A stretch of 64,000 bases of DNA from Adiantum capillus-veneris (taxonomy: Eukaryota > Streptophyta > Polypodiopsida > Polypodiales > Pteridaceae): assembly GCA_014529385.2 (NCBI GenBank), contig CM043962.1, positions 46,731,098 to 46,795,097 of the forward strand, written 5' to 3'. This document shows, in pieces, positions 9,868-21,280 of the stretch (positions are counted from its first letter, which is position 1; every line of letters starts with the position of its first letter). The notes beneath the pieces are model-generated. The model saw nothing but the letters and a program-made list of their open reading frames with translations, searched no databases and was not told the origin of the DNA. The translations under genes and the position numbers were made by a program.

Positions 9868-11190
9868 ATGGAAAAAAATGCTAACTTCGGACTACTGAGT
9901 GCAACAGGATCTATGGCAGCCTCGAAGTCACCAGCAAAGAAGAAGAGAATGACCATCAAGGATTACCTGGAAGAAGTAGAACCCTTCGTCATTCCAGAAA
10001 GAATACTAAAGCCCACTAGCACATGGATACAAGAGGATCTGTTAGAGTCCAATGACCTAAAGATCTACCAAGGAGTGTTCAAAGACACTGAAGGCAATGT
10101 TATTGAGCTACCAATGCTGCCAAGAGAACTCAATGAGTTCGTACGAAGCAAGATGGCCGGATACTTGGAGAAGATTGATCTCCACAACTACTTTGAAGCA
10201 ATACCGGCAGGAGTGGACATCAAGAGAGTCTAGGAGTTTGTGACAAGCATCAAAGAGGATGGAGTGGCCAAAGTAACAGATTTACAAGGCAGACCAGAAA
10301 CATAGATAATAATCACTGAGCGGGTTGTAGCAGATGCACTAGGCCTCTCCAACGAGGGTGATAGTGTAACAAAAAGAAGGGATGAGGTCAAGGTGTACAA
10401 AGAGAAGAAGGGGAATTACACCTTTGAAGACATTGCCAACCCAAGAGTGGAAATCATGAGCCAATTATACAACCAGTACTTCCACATGTGCACGAAGAGG
10501 CCACAGAAGTACAAGATGCCGCCAGGTGCAATTGCCACGACATTCATGTGGGCAATGACGAAAGGCACCCCAAAGATAATCAACTATGCGGCATATGTAC
10601 ATGACAACCTAGTGAAGATGGGTAACAAGAATCCGACCTACATAGTGCCAGGAGAAATCATCACCAAGGTGATTTATGGGGCACTACACGCAAAAGGAAG
10701 GTGGCCTGACCCCCCGTCTTAGAATGATTGGCTGAGGTTAAAGGAAAACAAGGAAGATGAGCCGCAAAGAGCACCAAAGGTGGCAACAAGACTGAAAAGA
10801 CGGCTGGAGCCAGTCCAAGAGGAGCAGCCTGAGCAGAAGAAAGGGAAGAAGGAGTTTGCTCAAGTGCCGGCCAAAGAAACAAGGTCACAGAAAGCGGAAA
10901 GACTAGAGAGGCTGATGGAGAGTTTTCCAGCGGAGAGAGCCCTCAAGGGTGATTTAAGTGAACTCTGGAAACCTTCTCTAAAGTCTATGTCAGGATCGTC
11001 CAGAAGAGTGCAAAGGGACCGATTTGAAGATTATATCAAGAATTTTGAGATTCTTGATGCTGCATCAGAGAACATTCCATATGTCCCTTTCACAGAGGAA
11101 GAAGTACAACAAATACGGCAGAAACTGCTGGATGAACAAGAGAAGAGAGCCAAGAAAGAGAAAGAAAAACAAAAGCAGACATGGACTTAA
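9868..11190 (+). pseudogene. Element B Gag-like protein, N-terminal part
   Basis: The frame starts at an ATG at 9868 and stays coding-like to 11190, apart from three in-frame TAG stops at 10231, 10303 and 10720. Residue character is unchanged across each stop, so they look like mutations. The product is a globular, charged domain (MTIKDYLEEVEPFVIPERIL at the start) followed by a Lys/Glu-rich region. A segment around 10300-10370 (ITERVVADALGLSNEGD) recalls the structural ORF of some plant LTR elements, but I cannot name the family with certainty. No zinc knuckle is visible. It overlaps the next frame by 10 bases. Confidence 0.55.
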
Positions 11191-12815
11191 AGGGAAAACC
11201 AGCATCTTTACCAGCCAGCCCTAAACCCAGCCCACAGCCATCACCACCTCCTAGCAGCCCTCCACCAAAAGATAAGGAGGCTGAGGACAAACAAGAAGAA
11301 AAGCAAACAGAAGAGCAAGAGCAAAGGCAAGAGCCGGAGCCGAAAGAAGAGGCTAAGCCTCAAAGTGAGCAAAAAGAATTCGAAGATTATTACTATGCAT
11401 TTTTGGACCTGCTAGCTGCAGGATATACGAAGGAAGAAGCCGCCACATTCGCATTTGACTTGGCGAGGACAGAGCCTAAAGAACGGATGCACGGCATCAG
11501 GCTAGTAGAGCTGAAGGAAATTGCTACAAATACAGTGGACCTGCACCCGCCCTCCAATGACTGGGATGTGGTGATGACCAAGCTAGCCGGGTTGAGAGCT
11601 CAATCCATGGCTTCAGAGAAAGAGATGACAGCTCTCAAGGCTGTAGATTCTCTGCAATCACAAAGCCAAAGGCAAAAGGAGAGAGAAGCTGAGCTACAGG
11701 CCAGCTTATCAAGGGCACTACAAAGCTTCCATGCAATGGAGGAAGCCAATCAAGAAGCCGCAAAAAGAATGCGAGCACTGGAAGAAGAGTGTCAGCAGCT
11801 CAGCAAGTCACTGCTAGATGCCGAGAAGGAAAGAGATAATCTAACACTACAGCTAGCAGAAGAATCTAAAGAAGTGGAAGCCATGAGGAACGCCAAGGAA
11901 AGAGCAGAGATAGATCAAGAAGCAAGCCAGGATGAGGTCCTTGAGCTCAAGGACCAACTAAAATTCAAAGATCAAACCATCCAGAGGCTGCGAGCATCAC
12001 CTGCTAGAGTCAGAGCTACTAGCTTGACTCAAATCATGACTAAGAGTCAACTCTATGAAGAGCAAATGCAAGAACTTCAGAAAGAGCTAACTCTAGAGAA
12101 AAAGCAGAGATTGATGATGGCAGAAGGCTCTATAGTCATGCAAACGAGAATGGAAGAAGGCCAAAAAGCCCTGCAAGAAGAAGTAGAAAGCATGAAGAGA
12201 AAGCTCGAGGAGGCAGAAAGAATAAACGCCGAACTTAATGACCTCCTCTTGAATATGGGCGAAGAAGCTGAAACGGAAAAGCAAAAACTCCTCAGGAAAA
12301 TTGAGGAGTTGAAAGGCCAGCAAGGAGGAGAGGCAGATAGCACAAGGCCAGCCGCCAATGAGGGCATTGACCTAGAAAATGTGGCAGATCCGATGGACAC
12401 GCCTATGCAAGAGGAAATCCGAGAAGGATCCTCTCAAGAGCCTCAGGATCTAACACAAGAAGAGGAAGAAAAATTGTGTAAAGCAATAGAGGTGGAGCTC
12501 AGAGAAACCATAAAGGAAGCCTTGGAGTGGGAGCACAGGGTCTTAGAATCTATGACCATTCAGAAGATAGACCCCAGCAACCTTAGGCGCGAGTGGCTTC
12601 AACCCTCTCTCCCATATCCATTGCTGAAATATGAGGCAGCTACCATAAACAAGCGGATCAGAGAAGAGCTAGTTGTACCTCTTTACAATGCAAATACCTC
12701 AAAACCAGAAGGGGTCAAGCTCATTGTGGATTCTCAGTCAAAGTGGAGGAAGTCCTGGCTTACAAAGTACCCACAATACCTAACAATACCTAATCCACTT
12801 GGTAGAGGCACCTAA
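11181..12815 (+). CDS. Element B long coiled-coil protein
   Basis: A 544-codon frame. Residues 1-70 are Pro/Ser/Lys/Glu-rich (repeated PSPQPSPPPSS-type runs, then EEQEQRQEPEPKEE). Residues about 70-130 look globular. About 140-400 is a long heptad-rich coiled coil (ALEEECQQLSKSLLDAEKER is typical), and a mixed globular end follows. It starts at an ATG that overlaps the stop of the preceding frame, so the two were probably one protein joined by a frameshift, or separate overlapping cistrons. The protein has no RT, integrase or protease motif. Long coiled coils can drive particle assembly, so a capsid-like role is an inference. Cellular coiled-coil proteins are an alternative, but the polypurine tract and LTR that follow favour a retroelement. 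Confidence 0.6.
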   Translation: MDLKGKPASLPASPKPSPQPSPPPSSPPPKDKEAEDKQEEKQTEEQEQRQEPEPKEEAKPQSEQKEFEDYYYAFLDLLAAGYTKEEAATFAFDLARTEPKERMHGIRLVELKEIATNTVDLHPPSNDWDVVMTKLAGLRAQSMASEKEMTALKAVDSLQSQSQRQKEREAELQASLSRALQSFHAMEEANQEAAKRMRALEEECQQLSKSLLDAEKERDNLTLQLAEESKEVEAMRNAKERAEIDQEASQDEVLELKDQLKFKDQTIQRLRASPARVRATSLTQIMTKSQLYEEQMQELQKELTLEKKQRLMMAEGSIVMQTRMEEGQKALQEEVESMKRKLEEAERINAELNDLLLNMGEEAETEKQKLLRKIEELKGQQGGEADSTRPAANEGIDLENVADPMDTPMQEEIREGSSQEPQDLTQEEEEKLCKAIEVELRETIKEALEWEHRVLESMTIQKIDPSNLRREWLQPSLPYPLLKYEAATINKRIREELVVPLYNANTSKPEGVKLIVDSQSKWRKSWLTKYPQYLTIPNPLGRGT

Positions 12816-12863
12816 AAATATCAGAGACAACCTCAGCTTCTGTCCTCTGCCAAGGATTAGGAC

Positions 12864-13338
12864 GTGGAAAGCGCAGGAAATTTTCCAAAAAAGCCAACCC
12901 ACTTGGCTGAACTACCCCAAGTTGTCGAGCTTGAAGGCATGTCAGAGAATAAGTGCCAATACATGGTGAAAACCCTAACGGGCGCCATAAAGTTGTTCAC
13001 TGGCTCACCTGACCTTACATGCATTATGATGAAGGAAAATCTGCAGAACCATCTTAGCAATGTTCGAGACCTTCAAGCCAGGCCAGCTGACCGACAACAT
13101 ATTTTTCTTCCAAGATACATACAGATGCGCTTATGATCTGTCAGGTCAGCCTTCCAAGGAGGTGATACATGCACTGTATCAAAGGATAATGTTTCTACCA
13201 TCCTATCACCTCCATGCTTTTGAAGAAGCATTCTACACAGGCTTCTTCACCATAAATACTGACATTTTTGGCCCGACAATGATGAACCTGCATGCAAGAT
13301 ACGAATCTCTGCTAAAGATGCGAGAAACGATACGATGA
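12864..13338 (+). pseudogene. Element B Gag-like protein, C-terminal part
   Basis: The frame of the coiled-coil protein continues past a TAA (12813) and a TAG (12858) to about 13085. It then shifts by one base into the frame ending at 13338 (FQDTYRCAYDLSGQPSKEV ... MRETIR). The region is globular and of similar composition to the N-terminal part. I do not recognise the domain. It ends 38 bases before the polypurine tract. Confidence 0.5.
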
Positions 13339-13376
13339 AGAAGCAAATCAGCGTTCATGTCGGGGACGACATGAGC

Positions 13377-13390
13377 AAGGAGGGGGAGAG
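13377..13390 (+). promoter_or_regulatory. Polypurine tract of element B
   Basis: AAGGAGGGGGAGAG immediately before TGTTAGAAGC, the classic junction of internal region and 3' LTR. Confidence 0.8.
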
Positions 13391-14323
13391 TGTTAGAAGC
13401 TGGACACACCCCACGACATCTAACTATTCGGAGGATTATTATTTTGTAACTATTCATTCATTGAGGAGAACCTGATTTTTCACCTTGTAAATATTGGGAC
13501 TTACAGAAGTTTCCCGATTGTATCCCAGTTTTGATAGTTAGATCGAGTAGATGGTTGATTTTGGAACTTTAGGGTTTGAGAATTGTAAAGTATATATACC
13601 ACTTTTTGACCTTAATGAAAACCCTTTTGTCATTTTAAAAACAAGTTTTGAAGTCTAGGAGTGAGCGTACTGTGTACGAGAGAGAGAGTGTGAACTTCAT
13701 CTAGACTCTACGTGTGCTCCGGTGGTCGGAATCGAGTGCGGAGAAGTGCAGTGTGTTGCCCCCGACGAGAGCTACGCGCCGATACCTACATTGCACGCGT
13801 ACGGTCCGGTTTTGCGAGCTCATTCTACGAGCTTCATCGGGTGTTTGGGTGAGCATACGTTGTCCGATTTTGCATTGCAACATATTCACGCATTCACATT
13901 GAGTAGAACTACACATTAGGCACTTTAGATTTCGGAAATGGAGACCTGCAGATTTCGGCCAGACATCCTACGTGTTTCTGCACCAGGTGTTTTGGGTTGG
14001 GATTTTGGTTCTTAGGCCTTAGGGAGAGTGACCTATCGGTATTAGTAGGGTCTCCTTCAAGTTCTATGGTGTTTCGAGATTGTTTGATGGGTGTTCGACT
14101 CTAGAAAGCGTTGTAGGAAGTTTCCTCTTATGCACTCTTGAAGGCTGTGACTTAGACAATTGGTAGAGACCTGTGTAGGAATTAGTTAGGACTCGGTCGA
14201 GTGTAGGTTGACACCTTATGCTTGCTTCCATGCGCTTGCGGGTCGAGCTTCGTCCTTAGCTGACATTACATGTTAGGTGAGTTCTCGCTGTGCTGACGTC
14301 CGTCGCGGCGTATCCGTCCAACA
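13391..14323 (+). mobile_element. 3' LTR of element B
   Basis: Starts TGTTAGAAGC right after the polypurine tract and probably ends CCGTCCAACA (TG...CA). It contains a TATA box (TATATATA, 13591-13598). Near 13965 it holds GACATCCTACG, half of the palindrome found in the leader of the same element. No 5' LTR copy was found upstream, so the element is incomplete or its 5' LTR has decayed. Confidence 0.65.
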
Positions 14324-14370
14324 ATGAGGGAAGCAAAAATGGTGCATCACTGGTCTAAAAACATGTCTAC

Positions 14371-15346
14371 TTGCATTTCCAAGATCCTGTCATTCAAGTG
14401 GATCTTGTAACTGGTCGAGCACATCCTCTAGGAAACAGATTTATAATTGATCATAGATATGACACCACAGTTCACTTGACCCCATTGCAGTATTGTTACA
14501 CGTGTAAAGCGAACACTGATGTTGGGGAAGATTCTCCTTATATGGATGTACTACTTGGGATGACTGAGTCGGACAATGTGGATCGGGTCCACCTAGCAGC
14601 AACCATAGACACTTGGGGAAACAGGGGAACGACCTAGGTAACACCTAAGGGGAGGAAATGCGACCACTCGTGCCCTTAAATATGCTAGAAGCAATGCATA
14701 TAGCTTTTGATGACCTACAAGATGAACGGTTTGACTGACTTTGGAACCAGTAGCGTCTCACAAGACTATAGCCCACACAATTTGGGTCAGAATCATCAAT
14801 TGAAATTGACTCTAAGGATGAATAATCTGAGTTAAATCTTAGTGCAAATGTGGGGACAAACCATTCAGGGCCCAGTGGTACCCTAGATGACAATCTATCC
14901 AAGGGAGCAGAAGACACAAGTAGCGATTCATCTAGTGACTCTTCACTAGAGATCGGCTGTAATAAAAAAATAGACAACAAGAGTAAGAGATATAAGAGGC
15001 GACGATATCAAGCAAATGTGCATGCTAGAATAAATGAAAAGAAATCTACCACAGAATGGCTTAATTATATAGGCGCATGTGATGCTCATCGAAAGTTGGT
15101 AGATAACTGGGGTGAATACCTTCAAAGCGTTATATGGTGTAGTCCACAACCCATTGACATCGCACAACTAGAGGCTACAGAGAAGCCAAACTTGAGATGT
15201 ACCGTAAGGAGACGACAAAATTGAAAGTTAGCCCAACAACAAAAGGAATCGGAAGTGAAATCACAGTCCACAAAACAACATGACCCACAGACTTACACCC
15301 TGCACCTGAATATTTCAAATCCTACAGCACAGAGGAACGTAAGGTT
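14371..15346 (+). pseudogene. Element C region upstream of RT, including a Ser/Asp-rich and basic ORF
   Basis: Two frames have coding character. One (14371-14637) begins MHFQDPVIQVDLVTG. The other (14850-15224) has a Ser/Asp-rich stretch (DTSSDSSSDSSLE, near residues 24-36) followed by a basic run (KSKRYKRRRYQ), a composition seen in nucleic-acid-binding or linker parts of gag-pol. No zinc knuckle and no D(S/T)G protease motif was found. I do not recognise a named domain. Confidence 0.35.
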
Positions 15347-16468
15347 GTGTATACAAAGGCTCAAAGAAAACCTATCGTTGGAAGCAATGGTGTCTATGAT
15401 GGTCCAGCGATTGTAAAGGAAATAGAGCTAGCAGACCCAGGAGAAGAGTCCAAACCTGTTTTCATTGCCCAAGATCTAACAGAGACTGAAGAGCGTGTAC
15501 TTAAAGAACTTCTCAAGGAATTCATGGATATATTTGCTTGGACATATCATGATATGAAAGGTGTTCCACTTTTCGTGGTGCAACACACAATCCCCATGAA
15601 TAGCATGGCTAAACCAATTCAACAATGACCCTACCCAATAAATCTTAAATATGCAAAGATCGTTCAAGAAGAGATTGAAAAGCTTGTGAAATGGGGATTC
15701 ATATACCCTATTGAGCACTCAGAATGGGTGTCTCCAATAGTGATTGTGCCAAAAAAGAATGGGAAACTCACGATGTGCGTGGATCTCAAGAATGTCAATG
15801 CCGCCACTAGGAGGGACCATTACCCCTTGCCATATTCAGAACATGTGCTTGAAAGAGTTGCAAGGAAGGAAGCTTATAGCTTTTTAGATGGGTACTCTGG
15901 CTACAATCAAATCACAATTGCGCTAGAGGAACAAGCTAAAATAGCCTTTATAATCAAATGGAGTGTTCGCATTTCGTGTTATGGCTTTTGGCTTAACCAA
16001 TGCCCCTGCTACCTTTCAAAGATTAATAAACACTGCTTTTAGAGAATATTTGAGGGAGTTTTGCGAAGCTTTCTTAGATGAACTTTGTGTTTATTCCTCT
16101 TGGAAAGAACATCTATCATGCTTACGAAAAGTGTTTGAGAAATGCAAATTGTATCGCATCTCCTTAAACCCTTTCAAATGCCAATTTTGGGTTAAACATG
16201 GAGTCATTTTAGGGTATATAGTGTCCAAAAATGGGATTCAACAGATGAGAGCAAAATTAAAGCCATTGCTGAATTGCCACCACCTACAAACTATAAAGGA
16301 GTTCAAAGGTTCATGGGCCATATTGGTTATTACCGACGGTTTCTTTTAAACTTTGTTGAGATAGCTCGTCCTTTGTACAAGCTTCTTATTAAATTCCACT
16401 AGACCGCGGAGTGTGACCGTGCTTATGAGTCATTCAAAAAGACCTTGACTACCGCTCCTATTCTATGA
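15347..16468 (+). pseudogene. Element C reverse transcriptase
   Basis: Begins with the pre-RT segment typical of plant Ty3/gypsy pol (LLKEFMDIFAWTYHDM). Then come VPKKNGKLTMCVDLKNVNAA, SFLDGYSGYNQ and FGLTNAPATFQRL. The catalytic site reads FLDE where YxDD is expected, so the second Asp has been replaced. There is an in-frame TGA at 15626, a frameshift near 15960 and another near 16240, then two more stops before RNase H. Confidence 0.8.
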
Positions 16469-17054
16469 GTGCCCGATTGGAATGTAATTTTCCATGTGCA
16501 TATTGATGCATCAAACTTTGCTATTGGGTGTGTTCTAACTCAACCAGGAGAACATAAATTGGACTACCCCATTAGCTTTGCAAGTCGTCAATTGAATGAT
16601 GCCGAGAGAAACTACACCAGAGAGGGAAGGTTTAGGTATGATTTATGCAGTGAAGAATTTTCGCTACTATCTTCTTGCCAGCAAGTACGTTTTCTATGTG
16701 GATCATCAAGCTTTGTTGTATCTAGTAAATAAAACTTGTTCCACGGGAAGAATTATACGATGGTTGTTAATTCTCCTTGAGTTTGATTTTACCGTTGTGG
16801 TGAGACTTGGTAAAAGACATGTCATGGCGGATCAGTTGTCTCGCATACCCAATGGTGAAGCCCCTACTGGAGTCGATGAGGAATTGCCCAATACTTCTCT
16901 ATTCCTGGTCAAAACCATACCTGAATGGAGTGAGAAGATTGTGAACTTTCTAGTTAATGGTTTTCCACCCAAAGAGCTTCGTAAAGACATAGCTCAAAAA
17001 TTGTTAAAAAATGTGAGCCTTATTCTCTCATTGCAGGAACTCTCTACAAGCTAG
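16469..17054 (+). pseudogene. Element C RNase H
   Basis: HVHIDASNFAIG is followed by SFASRQLNDAERNY. A frameshift near 16617 leads to EREGLGMIYAVKNF, YVDHQALLYLVNK and MADQLSRIPNGEAP. A further frameshift near 17005 links to the integrase zinc domain (GTLYKLGKDDILRHF). Confidence 0.8.
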
Positions 17055-18031
17055 GGAAGGATGATATTCTTAGACATTTTGCCTATGAGGATGAGTATTT
17101 ATACATACTGCAAGAATCCCACATGGATATAGTCGAAGGACATTTCTTAGGGGAACTAATAGCTAGAAAGGTGTTGCAATCAGGCTATTGGTGGCCTACC
17201 TTATTCAAAGATGCATCACTTTTTGCAAAAGGATGTGATGAATGCCAACGTTACAAGATCACACAACGAAAGGATAAGATGCCCTTATATCCTGTTAAAG
17301 TGACTCAACCATTTGAAAAATGGGGCTTGGACTTTGTAGGCCCAATTAGTCTGGCACCTCGTAGCACTCAATCTTGATATATTATTGTTTCCACTAACTA
17401 TGTAACAAAGTCGGCGGAAGCCAGGGTGACACGTAAGGCTGATGCAAGGTCAACTACCAAGTTTCTCTTTGAGAACATTATTACAAGATTTGGTTGTCCC
17501 TTTGCGATTGTGAGTGACAATGGCACTCATTTTATAAATGGAGTGATAAAAGAACTCGCTACCAACTACATGATAGCTCACCATAAGTCCACGCCTTATT
17601 ATCCACAAGAAAATGGCCAAGCTGAGAGTACCAACAAAACTCTCATCTCCATTTTGACAAAGACAGTTGAGGCTCATCGTACAAATTGGGATTTAAAGCT
17701 TACATCAGCTCTATGGGCTTATCGTACTTCTTACAAAGTGGCTATTAATTGTACACCACTCAAAATGGTATATGGCCAAGAAGCAGTTATGCCATGGGAG
17801 TTTGTAATTCCTAGTCTGCACATAGCTTCACAAGAAGGTTGGGATGGTAACCCTTTAGTTGAGCGCTTTTATATCCTCGAGAGGTTAAATGAAGAAAGGC
17901 AACTGGCTGTGCAAAATGCACCTGTGGAGAAAGATAGAAGGAAGAAATGGCTTGACCGTCATCTAAAGAACAAGGATATCAATGTTGGTGATAAAGTCCT
18001 TATGTATGGAGTGCGTAACAAAAAGAAATAG
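17055..18031 (+). pseudogene. Element C integrase
   Basis: The zinc-binding module (HMDIVEGH ... CDECQRY) precedes a D,D(35)E core: Asp codon at 17330 (GLDFVGP), Asp at 17516 (IVSDNGTHF) and Glu at 17624 (NGQAESTN), with 35 residues between the last two. A TGA near 17375 interrupts the core. The C-terminal part (KDINVGDKVLMYG) stops at 18029 and continues in another frame. All three catalytic residues remain, but the gene is broken. Confidence 0.8.
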
Positions 18032-18038
18032 TTGAAAT

Positions 18039-18986
18039 ATGCGGGGAAAAGGACCATATAGAGTATGTGAAATCACCCCACAAGGGACCATTCGTGTGGA
18101 GACTCTTGATGGAGTTGAAACCATTGGATTCCTCAATGGTAGCAAATTTAAAAGATATTATGATCCTTTAAGCCAAGAGGAGCTACGTGCCATCCATCAA
18201 AAAAAGGTAGCCAAGGCACAAACAGAATTGAAAAAGATACAAGCTCAAGCTGAGGCTAAAGAGAGACAACAACACATAAGATGCCAACGAGAGGCCAACC
18301 TTGGAGTTACACATGCATTCCACGTTGAAACAGAGGATGATTGGTCGGACTCTGACACACCTCTACGATACCCTATTGAGCTAAATAGCGCCTATGAAAA
18401 AGTGCTATATAACGCCTTATTGGACACGGGTGCTAAGTATAATCTGTTGTAATATGGAGTATGGTGTCAGTTGGGAAAGCCGCCTCTATCTGATAGTATT
18501 ATCCAAGTCAAGGGTGTCAACAAGAAAAAAATGTGGTTTCTAGAATCTGGTGCCACCAAATGCACTATTGATTGGGGGACTGGGGGTGTCACAATGCAGA
18601 AACCAACTCTTAGCCCTGCCACTCAAGCCATAGTCCCTGAGATATTACCTCTTAAGGAAATAAAACCCAATACATTGCATGTCCAGGAGGTAGAACCATA
18701 TGTCCCCATAGCCCAACTCTCTAGACCTTCATTTGTTGTAGTTGAAATAAAGCTTGAGACACACAAGACCCATCCAAATATAGCAAAGAAAACATACAAG
18801 TGGGTCCCTAAAGCTTCTTTAGTGACCATAGCTAGTGCTCAAAGACAGGAGCCTGGTAAGAGACGTTGGACAGGGGGCATGGGGGAACACTCCCGACACA
18901 AACACAAGGGCCTCTCTATAGCTCAGGGTATCCACAACACCCCTGCCCTCTCGGAAAACACCTTCAAAAAACACACTTCACACTAG
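18039..18986 (+). pseudogene. Element C integrase C-terminus followed by retropepsin-like remnant
   Basis: After the integrase end (GKGPYRVCEITPQG) and a Lys/Gln-rich linker (LKKIQAQAEAKERQQ) comes ALLDTGAKYNLL, a retropepsin active-site motif with the Asp codon at 18423. A TAA follows shortly, then YGVWCQLG, which aligns with SYGLYQQLE at the same place in element A. The tail contains KKTYKWVPKAS, echoing the W-(I/V)-P-K tail of A. Linker and protease position are shared by two clearly diverged copies, so the order was inherited and is not a one-off rearrangement. Confidence 0.7.
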
Positions 18987-19876
18987 CAAACCACCGCCTG
19001 CTCAATTTCCATTGTTCTCACACTCCACAAACCAGCCACACAAAGCACACCTACTGCCACGGTCTGTCTCCACCTTGCACACGCTCACAACCGCTCAATC
19101 TCGCTCTCTCACACAAAACACCGTCGGTCTGGGGGTGCACACACATCCACGCTACCGACATCAAGGGGAAACACCAGAGCAGGAGAAAGAGAAGGGGAGG
19201 GAGCGGAAACAACAACAAGACGGGGCAACCATGGCTAAATTTCACTTCACAAAGCACGTACACAGGCTTACACTGCCATCACCATCGCCATTTTCACAAG
19301 AAAAATACAAAGGGCTTTGACAGGCACACTCCTCTGTCAGAGAGTTCCACTTTGTAGGATTCAAACGACACAAAAAGCCCAAAAAAAAGCCCCTAATTTG
19401 ATGAATATTTGATCTTTATGGGGGGCTCTTCAATTTTGGAAATTGCACTCTCATTGGTCCATCTCGTATCTCAATTTTGGAATCTTTTGGAAGGGGTAGC
19501 CGCCCTTCTTCAACTACCCAATTTTTTCTCTCTTTTGCACTTGGGGGGGGGGGGGGGAGAGTGGGGGGTGGGGCATTAGCGAGGTCGCTATTGCCCCCTA
19601 GGCTTCGTTTTTTTTTTTTCCCTTCATTTTTTACCTCTTCTAGGGAGGTAAAAAGATTCATTCATTTTTTACCTCTTCTATGGAGCTTAGCTTACACTGC
19701 CATTTTTTGACTTCCCCTTTTGACCACCTTTGTCCGGCTCTCTTAATCTACCCTTCACCAGCCTCTTCTCTCTCTATTTCTCTCTCCTCTTCTTTGGTCC
19801 TAGCCTTTGCCAGGCCTTGCCTTGGCCAACCTTGAAATGGCCCTTTACTTTGCACTTGTACTCCTAGCGGCCCTCG

Positions 19877-19999
<123 letters not shown>

Positions 20000-20099
20000 G
20001 CTCACTGTCCTGCTGCGGGACACCGCCTTGACTTACCTTGCTCGCGACTTCATTTCATTGTGGGACCCCTCCCCTAGACTTGCAATAGCGATGTCGCTA

Positions 20100-20100
<1 letters not shown>

Positions 20101-20131
<31 letters not shown>
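20101..20131. repeat. Poly-G tract
   Basis: A run of about 30 G residues; a shorter run lies at about 19543-19558. Could form quadruplex structures or be inflated or collapsed by assembly. Confidence 0.9.
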
Positions 20132-20135
<4 letters not shown>

Positions 20136-20513
20136 AGTCCTCAAAAAACTGGCCCTAGTGGGCGCGGCACAAAGCCTTACGGCCCAGCCATGTCATCACT
20201 GCACAATGGCCGCCAGCCAGGGCCCCTCCTCACCTAATGCGGGCTCGCCACCGCCCTTGGTCGAAACTGCCAAATTCCCGCCCTACAGGGCCGCCGCGCG
20301 CCATCGAGTTTGCCACCGCAACGCCTCAGGCTCACGCCATAGCCAACGGGAGGGAGAGCTCCCTCTCCTCTCTTCGATATCTCTTATGGAGGCACTCCCT
20401 AGCTCTTATAGCCCGCAAAATTGGACCCCTTCTCCGCATGTGGGATTAACGCGCTCCACGTGGTAGCCTTATGGGCCATGGCCTCCAAACCTTCAAAAAC
20501 CCCCTACAAAATG

Positions 20514-20523
20514 TATATATAAG
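20514..20523 (+). promoter_or_regulatory. TATA box of LTR-like region
   Basis: TATATATAAG, the strongest plus-strand TATA match in the 19-21 kb block; consistent with an LTR promoter. Confidence 0.4.
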
Positions 20524-21280
20524 ATATTTTTCGTTTGGACCTCCTTCCCCCGGCTCCCATTGTTTGCTCACGGACCGGATTTCCAAGCAGTAAAGACTCA
20601 CTGAAACTCCACATTCTAGGCTCCGACTACACTCGCCACCTCTGCATTTCGATCCCTCGGCACCCTCAAACCAAGGCCTCCAAAACGAAAAAAATCGTCT
20701 GCAGTTGCCCTTCCATTATCTACTATCAATTTTGATCGATCATTACTCTGCGCTCCGACCTCAGATTCACATGCCGTCGACTTGTGCTATCTCCGCATGA
20801 TGCACACTATCACCGAGAACCTTGGCGAGACCAAAAAGATGCCAGATGGCACATCCTCCATTGTGGGCAAGTGGGCACAGACCCGGCCCCCGGCCAAACT
20901 TCGACAGCTCATAACTTGCACACTGCGAGTCCGATCATCAATTTGAAAAGACCGACAGGCTCCATAAATTGAGCACTTCATCCCTATCACTTCACATCCA
21001 CTTCTCTGGCCTAGCTGCACATGTCCATCCCGTCAGGAATCTGCAACCACCTTCAACTTTAAACTGGCATATCTTTCACCTCCGGGCTCCGTTTGATGAG
21101 CCGTCTGGACCAGCTTCTAGAGCTACACTCCCGAGCATTGGCTTGGCATTTCGGGCACCTTGAGTTGTCATCCCATCTGGACCATCCCGCAGTTCTTTTG
21201 GCCTAAAAAACCGCATTGAGCATACATTTCCGCTACCCTTTGGCTGCCCAAGACTTTGGTACATGCCCTAGCCTTCTACA

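Larger units (their letters stand above)
14324..18986 (+). mobile_element. Ty3/gypsy-type element C, decayed, order RT-RNaseH-IN-PR
   Basis: Related to element A at protein level but clearly diverged. It is broken by several stops (15626, about 16400, about 16466, about 17375, 18029, 18450) and frameshifts (about 15960, 16240, 16617, 17005, 18035). As in A, the retropepsin motif lies downstream of integrase and none is visible between 14324 and the RT. LTRs are not firmly identified. Confidence 0.75.

Noticed and set aside
10231-10722. TAG stops as evidence of stop-codon reassignment or nuclear RNA editing
   Set aside because: Other stops in the same element include TAA, and methylated CAG deamination explains TAG without new biology.
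13391-14323. This LTR as the 5' LTR of element C
   Set aside because: It directly follows a polypurine tract, and no matching LTR lies after element C; it fits better as the 3' LTR of element B.
14371-14637. IDTWG in the frame before element C RT as an upstream protease motif
   Set aside because: It is not the D(S/T)G-A pattern and has no surrounding retropepsin motifs.
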